Under the pieces are notes generated by a model. That model had not been told where the DNA came from. It worked only from the letters and a program-made list of their open reading frames with translations, and made no database searches. A stretch of 64,000 nt of DNA from JASJAR01 sp039198225 (lineage in GTDB: Bacteria > Pseudomonadota > Alphaproteobacteria > Rhodobacterales > Rhodobacteraceae): the NCBI GenBank assembly GCA_039198225.1, contig JBCCTQ010000001.1, positions 156,943 to 220,942 of the forward strand. Reading direction: 5' to 3'. The position numbers and the translations under genes were made by a program. The stretch's first letter is position 1. Each line of letters starts with the position of its first letter. This document shows, piece after piece, positions 59,620-64,000 of this stretch.

Positions 59620-61061
59620 CGCGTGCCCTTTCCGTTGAATAGTGATGCCCCATTCACCCGCTCGCCTGAAATCGGGTCTTCGATCCAAAACCAGATATCG
59701 GACCGTTCGGCGGCGGCCGGGCCGGAGCTTGCCGGCGCCACCACATAGACCCGTTGGAGGAGCGTTTCATCGGCGGCGACCGTTGTTGCGAGTTCGTCCG
59801 AACCCTCGAGGCGAAGCGAGAGTGCCGGGTCGCCGGCAAGCTGGAACTTGAAGGTGCGGGGCTCGCCGTGTTTGTTCCGGATGCGGATGTCGTAGGCGTT
59901 GCGGATCGAGCCGTCCGACAGGGTGACAAATTGGGGATTGCGGATCGGGGCCACGGTGATGTCGATATCGGCGCGCACAAACAGGCCGTAAACGAGGAGC
60001 AATCCGCACAACGACCAGATGGTCGAGTAGAGTACGGTCCGGGTGCGGAAAATGTGGCGCCAGACTGGTTTGGGCGCTTCGCCTGCGCGTTCCCGGCTCT
60101 CATCGGCGAGGGCGACGTAGTCGATGAGCCCTCGGGGCTTGCCGATCTTGGTCATCACATCGTCGCAGGCATCGATGCAAAGAGCGCAAGTGATGCATTC
60201 CATTTGCTGGCCGTCGCGAATGTCGATTCCCATGGGGCAGACATTGACGCAGGCCATGCAATCGATGCAGTCGCCCATCGTTGGAAGCTCCGGCACGTCG
60301 GCCTTCGCGCGGCGCTTTTTGCCTTTGCCCCGGGGCTCGCCTCGCCAGTGGCGGTAGGCGACGGTGAGCGTGTCGTCATCCATCATCGCGCCTTGGATCC
60401 GGGGCCAGGGGCACATGTAAATGCAGACCTGTTCACGCATGAAGCCGCCGAAAATAAATGTCGTCGCGGTGAGAATAGCGATGGTCGAATAGGCGACGGG
60501 AGCGGCATCGAGGCGGATAAGATCGGACAGCAAGGTCGGCGCGTCGGCGAAGTAGAACACCCATGCGCCCCCGGTGCCCAAGGCGATCAGGAGCCAGAGG
60601 GTCCATTTCGTGAGCCGCAGCCGGAGTTTTTTGACGCTCCAGGGCGCATTCCAGAGTTTGACCTGGGCGTTCCGGTCGCCCTCGATCCGGCGCTCGACCA
60701 GGAGAAAAAGATCGGTCCAGACGGTCTGCGGGCAGGCATATCCGCACCAGACACGGCCGAGTGCGGACGTAAAGAGAAAGAGCCCAAGCCCCGCCATGAT
60801 GAGAAGACCTGCCACGAAATAAAACTCATGGGGCCAGATCTCGATCCAGAAAAAGTAAAACCGCCGGTGGGCCATATCGACGAGGACCGCTTGGTCGGGG
60901 AGGTCGGGCCCGCGGTCCCAGCGGAGCCAAGGGGTGATGTAATAGATCGCCAGGGTCAGTCCGAGAATCCACCATTTGAGGCGCCGAAACGGACCGGAAA
61001 CGCGACGCGGAAAGATCGGTTCGCGCGCCGCGTAGAGGCTGGTGGATTGGGTGTCGCTCAT
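59616..61061 (-). CDS. ccoG: cbb3 oxidase assembly protein CcoG (RdxA/FixG)
   Basis: A 481-residue polyferredoxin with about five membrane segments, a VWCGYACPQTVW motif, and two ferredoxin clusters: CIDCMACVNVCP and CITCALCIDACDD. The C-terminal domain is periplasmic and beta-rich. CcoG reduces Cu(II) for the cbb3 oxidase and influences its assembly. It is the first gene of the ccoGHIS operon, with GAGG six bases before its ATG and 84 bases to the ccoP stop. Confidence 0.95.
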   Translation of the reverse strand: MSDTQSTSLYAAREPIFPRRVSGPFRRLKWWILGLTLAIYYITPWLRWDRGPDLPDQAVLVDMAHRRFYFFWIEIWPHEFYFVAGLLIMAGLGLFLFTSALGRVWCGYACPQTVWTDLFLLVERRIEGDRNAQVKLWNAPWSVKKLRLRLTKWTLWLLIALGTGGAWVFYFADAPTLLSDLIRLDAAPVAYSTIAILTATTFIFGGFMREQVCIYMCPWPRIQGAMMDDDTLTVAYRHWRGEPRGKGKKRRAKADVPELPTMGDCIDCMACVNVCPMGIDIRDGQQMECITCALCIDACDDVMTKIGKPRGLIDYVALADESRERAGEAPKPVWRHIFRTRTVLYSTIWSLCGLLLVYGLFVRADIDITVAPIRNPQFVTLSDGSIRNAYDIRIRNKHGEPRTFKFQLAGDPALSLRLEGSDELATTVAADETLLQRVYVVAPASSGPAAAERSDIWFWIEDPISGERVNGASLFNGKGTR

Positions 61062-61145
61062 GGGGCGCCTCGGGGCGGCGCACGGCGGAGATAGGCCAAG
61101 GATAGGTCCCTGCGGATTAGGGCCAGATGGGCAGTGCGGCCCATG

Positions 61146-62021
61146 TCATTCCCCGCCGCCGAGTTGATGGACATAGAGCGTGACCGCCTTGATCTCGGCC
61201 TCGTCGAGGCGTCCACCCCAGGGGGGCATCACGCCGAACCGGGCGTTTGTGATCGTGTAAGTGACAGCGTCGCGGTCGCCGCCATAAAGCCAGATCGCAT
61301 CCGTGAGATTGGGCGCGCCAAGATCTTGGTCGCCGAGGGCCATCTCGCCGTGGCAGGACGCGCAGTTTTCTTGGTAAAGCGTTGCGCCGAGATCAATGAG
61401 AGCCGCGTCGTGTTCTTGGCCCGAGATCGAAAGCACATATTCGGTGGCCGCCGCGATCTCTTCCTCGCTCAGGATCTCTTCAAAGGCGGGCATTTCCGAC
61501 CAACGGGCGTCGAAATCGATCTCGTTCCGGATGCCGTGGCGAATCGTATATTCGATCGCTTCGAGCGACCCGCCCCAGAGCCAGGCATCGTCGAGAAGGT
61601 TGGGATAGCCGGTGGCACCGGCCGCCCCCGCACCGTGGCACTGGGAACAGACCGCCCGGAAAATCGCAGCCCCCCCCGCGACGCCGAATTGGTGCGCCGG
61701 ATCGCCAGGGGCGAGTGTGGCCAAATCGGCATTGGCCAGCTGCATGGCCACTTCGGCGTTTTGGAGCTTGAACGCGTCGATGTCTTCTTGGAGCTCGGCA
61801 CGGGTCGAATATCCGAGAAGCCCCTTGGTCGCCCCTTCGACAAGGGGCCAGGCCGGAAAGGCAATCGTATAGCCAATGCCCCAGATGATGGTGGCGTAGA
61901 GCGTCCAGAGCCACCATCGCGGCAAGGGCGTGTTGAGTTCGGTGATCCCATCCCAATCATGGCCGGTGGTCTCGGTGCCGGTGATCGGGTCGTGGGCACG
62001 GTCGTCGGGCGTGTCAGACAT
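61146..62021 (-). CDS. ccoP: cbb3-type cytochrome oxidase diheme subunit III
   Basis: A 291-residue diheme cytochrome c with an N-terminal membrane anchor (about 38-56, WWLWTLYATIIWGIGYTIAF) and two haem motifs, CSQCH and CASCH, with later Met-containing blocks as axial ligands. It passes electrons from cytochrome c to CcoO/CcoN. ATG 62021 is preferred (AGGAGG seven bases upstream), overlapping the ccoQ stop by one base region (TGATG). A GTG at 62024 is an alternative. Confidence 0.95.
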   Translation of the reverse strand: MSDTPDDRAHDPITGTETTGHDWDGITELNTPLPRWWLWTLYATIIWGIGYTIAFPAWPLVEGATKGLLGYSTRAELQEDIDAFKLQNAEVAMQLANADLATLAPGDPAHQFGVAGGAAIFRAVCSQCHGAGAAGATGYPNLLDDAWLWGGSLEAIEYTIRHGIRNEIDFDARWSEMPAFEEILSEEEIAAATEYVLSISGQEHDAALIDLGATLYQENCASCHGEMALGDQDLGAPNLTDAIWLYGGDRDAVTYTITNARFGVMPPWGGRLDEAEIKAVTLYVHQLGGGE

Positions 62022-62212
62022 CACTTGGCCTCCTCTGCCGGGCCGTCGATGTCTTGCGGTTCGTCGTCCCGCAGGGGGATTTGGGCGATTTCGTCATGGG
62101 TGGCGCGGGAGCCCGGGCGGAACGCCCAGACGATGACGCCAACATAGAAAAGCGTCATCGCGAGGAGAAACCAGCTATCGGCGAAGGCGCGGAGGAGGGT
62201 GTAGAGTTCCAT
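62021..62212 (-). CDS. ccoQ: cbb3-type oxidase subunit IV CcoQ
   Basis: A 63-residue protein with one membrane segment (FADSWFLLAMTLFYVGVIVW), then RPGSRATHDEIAQIPLRDDE and an acidic tail. This is typical CcoQ, which stabilises the oxidase. It sits between ccoO and ccoP in the usual order, with 4 bases from the ccoO stop. Confidence 0.92.
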   Translation of the reverse strand: MELYTLLRAFADSWFLLAMTLFYVGVIVWAFRPGSRATHDEIAQIPLRDDEPQDIDGPAEEAK

Positions 62213-62216
62213 AGGC

Positions 62217-62960
62217 TTACCGGCTTTCATCGGGCGTGAAGGTCGAAAAATCGACCAGGGTGCCGAGCATCTGCATATAGGCGATCAGGGCATCCATTTC
62301 GGTGAGCTCAGGTCGCCCATCGAAATTGGAAACCACCGCGCCCGGATAGCGCTCAACCAAACCGTCCCAATCTCCATTGGGGTCGACCTGGACGCGGATA
62401 TCGGCTTCGGCCGCTTCGATCATCTCGTCGGTGTAGGGCACGCCGACGATCCGGTGCGTCCGCAAGAGCGCCTCGATATGCTCGATGTCGAGGTCGGTTT
62501 CGATGAGGAATTCGTATTTCGGCATCACGCTTTCCGGCACGACCGATTGGGGGTCGATGAAATGGTCGACATGCCAAGCGTCGGAATAGCGCCCGCCCAC
62601 CCGAGCCAGGTCGGGGCCGGTACGTTTCGAGCCCCATTGGAACGGGTGGTCGTATTTCGATTCCGCAGCAAGGGAGTAATGCCCGTAGCGCTCGACCTCG
62701 TCGCGCATCGGGCGGATCATCTGGCTGTGGCAGACATAGCAGCCTTCGCGGACGTAGATGTCGCGCCCGGCCAGTTCGAGGGGCGAGTAAGGCCGCACGC
62801 CCTCCACATCCTCGATGGTGTTCTCGAGATAAAACAGCGGGACGATCTCGACGATGCCGCCGATCGTCACCACAAAGAGCGAGAGAGCGAGGAGCAGGGT
62901 TGGGCTCTTTTCAAGGGCGGCGTGGCCCTTGAGGAAACGGGAGGTGGTGTTGTCGCTCAT
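62217..62960 (-). CDS. ccoO: cbb3-type cytochrome oxidase monohaem subunit II
   Basis: A 247-residue cytochrome c with an N-terminal membrane anchor (about 20-40), the haem motif CYVCHSQ in YVREGCYVCHSQMIRPMR, and the usual PEYVMP-like ligand region (VPESVMPKYEFL). It transfers electrons to CcoN. The ATG at 62960 overlaps the ccoN stop (ATGA). A longer open frame reaching 63491 is antisense-like sequence inside ccoN and is not used. Confidence 0.95.
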   Translation of the reverse strand: MSDNTTSRFLKGHAALEKSPTLLLALSLFVVTIGGIVEIVPLFYLENTIEDVEGVRPYSPLELAGRDIYVREGCYVCHSQMIRPMRDEVERYGHYSLAAESKYDHPFQWGSKRTGPDLARVGGRYSDAWHVDHFIDPQSVVPESVMPKYEFLIETDLDIEHIEALLRTHRIVGVPYTDEMIEAAEADIRVQVDPNGDWDGLVERYPGAVVSNFDGRPELTEMDALIAYMQMLGTLVDFSTFTPDESR

Positions 62961-64000
62961 TCGGCCGGTACTCCCACGGGCGACGTGACCCGAGCCCCGC
63001 CGCGGATCGTCATCCACATGTTCCATCCCATGATGAGCGCGCCGGTGAGGTAGAGAACCCCGCCAAGGCCCCGGACAATGTACATCGGGAGTTTCGCCTC
63101 GACCGTGTCGGCGAAGCTGTTGACCAGGAAGCCTTGCGCGTCGACTTCGCGCCACATCAGACCTTCCATGATCCCGGTCACCCACATCGACGCCGCGTAA
63201 AGAACGATACCGATGGTCGCGAGCCAGAAGTGCCAATTGATAGCAGCCACCGAATACATCGAGGCGCGGCCCCAGAGCCTCGGGGTCAGGAAGTACAGGG
63301 CGGCGAAGGTGATCATCCCGTTCCAGCCCAACGCACCGGAATGGACATGGCCAATTGTCCAGTCGGTGTAATGCGACAGTGAATTGACCGCGCGGATCGA
63401 CATCATCGGCCCTTCGAAGGTCGACATGCCGTAGAATGCGAGGCTGATTACCATCATCCGGATGATCGGGTCCGTGCGGATTTTGTCCCACGCGCCTTGG
63501 AGCGTCATCAGTCCGTTAATCATCCCGCCCCAGGACGGCATCCAGAGGATCACGGAGAAGACCATCCCTAAGGTCGAGGCCCAATCGGGCAGGGCAGTAT
63601 AATGGAGGTGGTGCGGGCCGGCCCAGATATAAAGAAAGATCAGGGCCCAGAAATGGATGATGGAGAGTTTATAGGAATAGACCGGCCGGCCGGCTTGTTT
63701 CGGCACGAAATAATACATCATCCCGAGAAAGCCCGCAGTCAGGAAAAATCCCACCGCGTTATGTCCGTACCACCATTGCACCATGGCGTCTTGGACGCCG
63801 GAAAAGACCTGCACCGATTTTGAGCCCCAGATCGAAACTGGGATCGAAATATTATTGACGATATGGAGCATCGCCACGGTGATGATGAAGGCCAGAAGGA
63901 ACCAATTCGCCACGTAAATGTGGCGCTCTTTTCGTTTGATGATCGTGCCGAGAAAGACGAGGAGGAAGGCTACCCAAACGTAAATGTGGCGCTCTTTTCG
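62957..64000 (-). CDS. ccoN: cbb3-type cytochrome oxidase catalytic subunit I, C-terminal part
   Basis: 348 codons of CcoN are visible; the 5' part is outside the window. YGHNAVGFFLTAGFLG (CuB-ligand region), AGPHHLHYTALPDW and DWTIGHVHSGALGWNG supply the CuB and haem ligands. It reduces oxygen to water with high affinity and pumps protons. The extreme right end shows a 66-base direct-repeat anomaly (RKERHIYV occurs twice, 22 residues apart), discussed in findings. FNR-type control of the upstream promoter cannot be checked. Confidence 0.93.
   Translation of the reverse strand, partial: RKERHIYVWVAFLLVFLGTIIKRKERHIYVANWFLLAFIITVAMLHIVNNISIPVSIWGSKSVQVFSGVQDAMVQWWYGHNAVGFFLTAGFLGMMYYFVPKQAGRPVYSYKLSIIHFWALIFLYIWAGPHHLHYTALPDWASTLGMVFSVILWMPSWGGMINGLMTLQGAWDKIRTDPIIRMMVISLAFYGMSTFEGPMMSIRAVNSLSHYTDWTIGHVHSGALGWNGMITFAALYFLTPRLWGRASMYSVAAINWHFWLATIGIVLYAASMWVTGIMEGLMWREVDAQGFLVNSFADTVEAKLPMYIVRGLGGVLYLTGALIMGWNMWMTIRGGARVTSPVGVPAE
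63912..63934. repeat. 23-base direct repeat, first copy, in ccoN
   Basis: These 23 bases recur exactly at 63978-64000, with a period of 66 bases (22 codons, in frame with ccoN). The first copy encodes the expected KRKERHIYVANW region of CcoN. Confidence 0.9.
63978..64000. repeat. 23-base direct repeat, second copy, at the window edge
   Basis: Identical to 63912-63934. It encodes RKERHIYV ahead of VWVAFLLVF, where other CcoN proteins have a different hydrophobic sequence, so it is either the start of an in-frame tandem duplication or an assembly fault. Confidence 0.9.

Noticed and set aside
59754..61094. Plus-strand open frame of 446 codons opposite ccoG
   Set aside because: Antisense shadow of a fully recognisable ccoG; no conserved motifs.
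61062..61145. FNR-type site between ccoP and ccoG
   Set aside because: No TTGAT-N4-ATCAA sequence occurs in the 84-base gap.
61134..62147. Plus-strand open frame opposite ccoP
   Set aside because: Antisense shadow; ccoP has both haem motifs in the other strand.
62961..63491. N-terminal extension of ccoO
   Set aside because: It reads through ccoN in another frame; the Met at 62960 gives the normal CcoO N-terminus and an ATGA overlap.

Overview
The window is a GC-rich, gene-dense bacterial chromosome segment, most probably from a marine-type Rhodobacterales (Roseobacter-like) alphaproteobacterium. The evidence is the nth-adenosine kinase pair, the complete ccoNOPQ-ccoGHIS order, lineage-typical families (a DUF5928-like GT14 protein, DUF6456, DUF6477), tripartite tricarboxylate (TTT) and taurine-type transporters, and operons built from 4-base ATGA/GTGA/TTGA start-stop overlaps. 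I saw no rRNA, tRNA, CRISPR array, insertion sequence or prophage genes.

Layout. 0-6.4 kb: DNA repair (Ada-like protein fragment, nth), a PfkB-family kinase, a membrane protein, a sulfotransferase divergent from a Core-2/I-branching glycosyltransferase, and a HIT protein. 6.5-22 kb: a catabolic region with an IclR regulator, omega-aminotransferase and MBL hydrolase on the minus strand; tctCBA, a PuuC-like aldehyde dehydrogenase and a Tm-1-like protein on the plus strand; then hpaR divergent from hpaF-hpaE-hpaD-aromatic decarboxylase-hpaG-hpaH. 22-30.7 kb: a DUF2946-like and YcnI-like copper pair (the second apparently starting at ATC), polA, a divergent DUF6456/DUF6477 pair, a non-pyrrolysine MttB-family protein, and a VOC-YafY operon.

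30.7-42.9 kb: DUF2798-DUF1285, divergent from a MoxR-DUF58-BatA/DUF4159-VWA-like operon; a small exported protein and a DUF599 protein; three tandem trypsin-like proteases; and an Hsp20 gene whose leader closely fits a ROSE-type RNA thermometer. 43-46.6 kb: a ynjBCD-type ABC transporter. 47.3-53.3 kb: an unassigned envelope or glycan locus (Ala/Pro-rich single-pass protein, small exported protein, two GT-B-like glycosyltransferases, a small acidic protein). 53.7-56.9 kb: a tauABC-like transporter. 56.9-64 kb: ccoS-I-H-G and ccoP-Q-O-N, read leftwards, with ccoN cut by the window edge.

How parts work together. The genes at 7-22 kb can be read as one amine and aromatic route: a PLP decarboxylase makes an aryl-ethylamine, an aminotransferase and an aldehyde dehydrogenase turn it into homoprotocatechuate, and HpaD-E-F-G-H open and process the ring. 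The terminal aldolase HpaI and the hydroxylase HpaBC are not in the window. The substrate is inferred and not shown by the sequence. The cco block supplies the subunits and the copper-insertion and assembly factors of a cbb3 oxidase, and the YcnI/DUF2946 pair at 22 kb is also copper-related.
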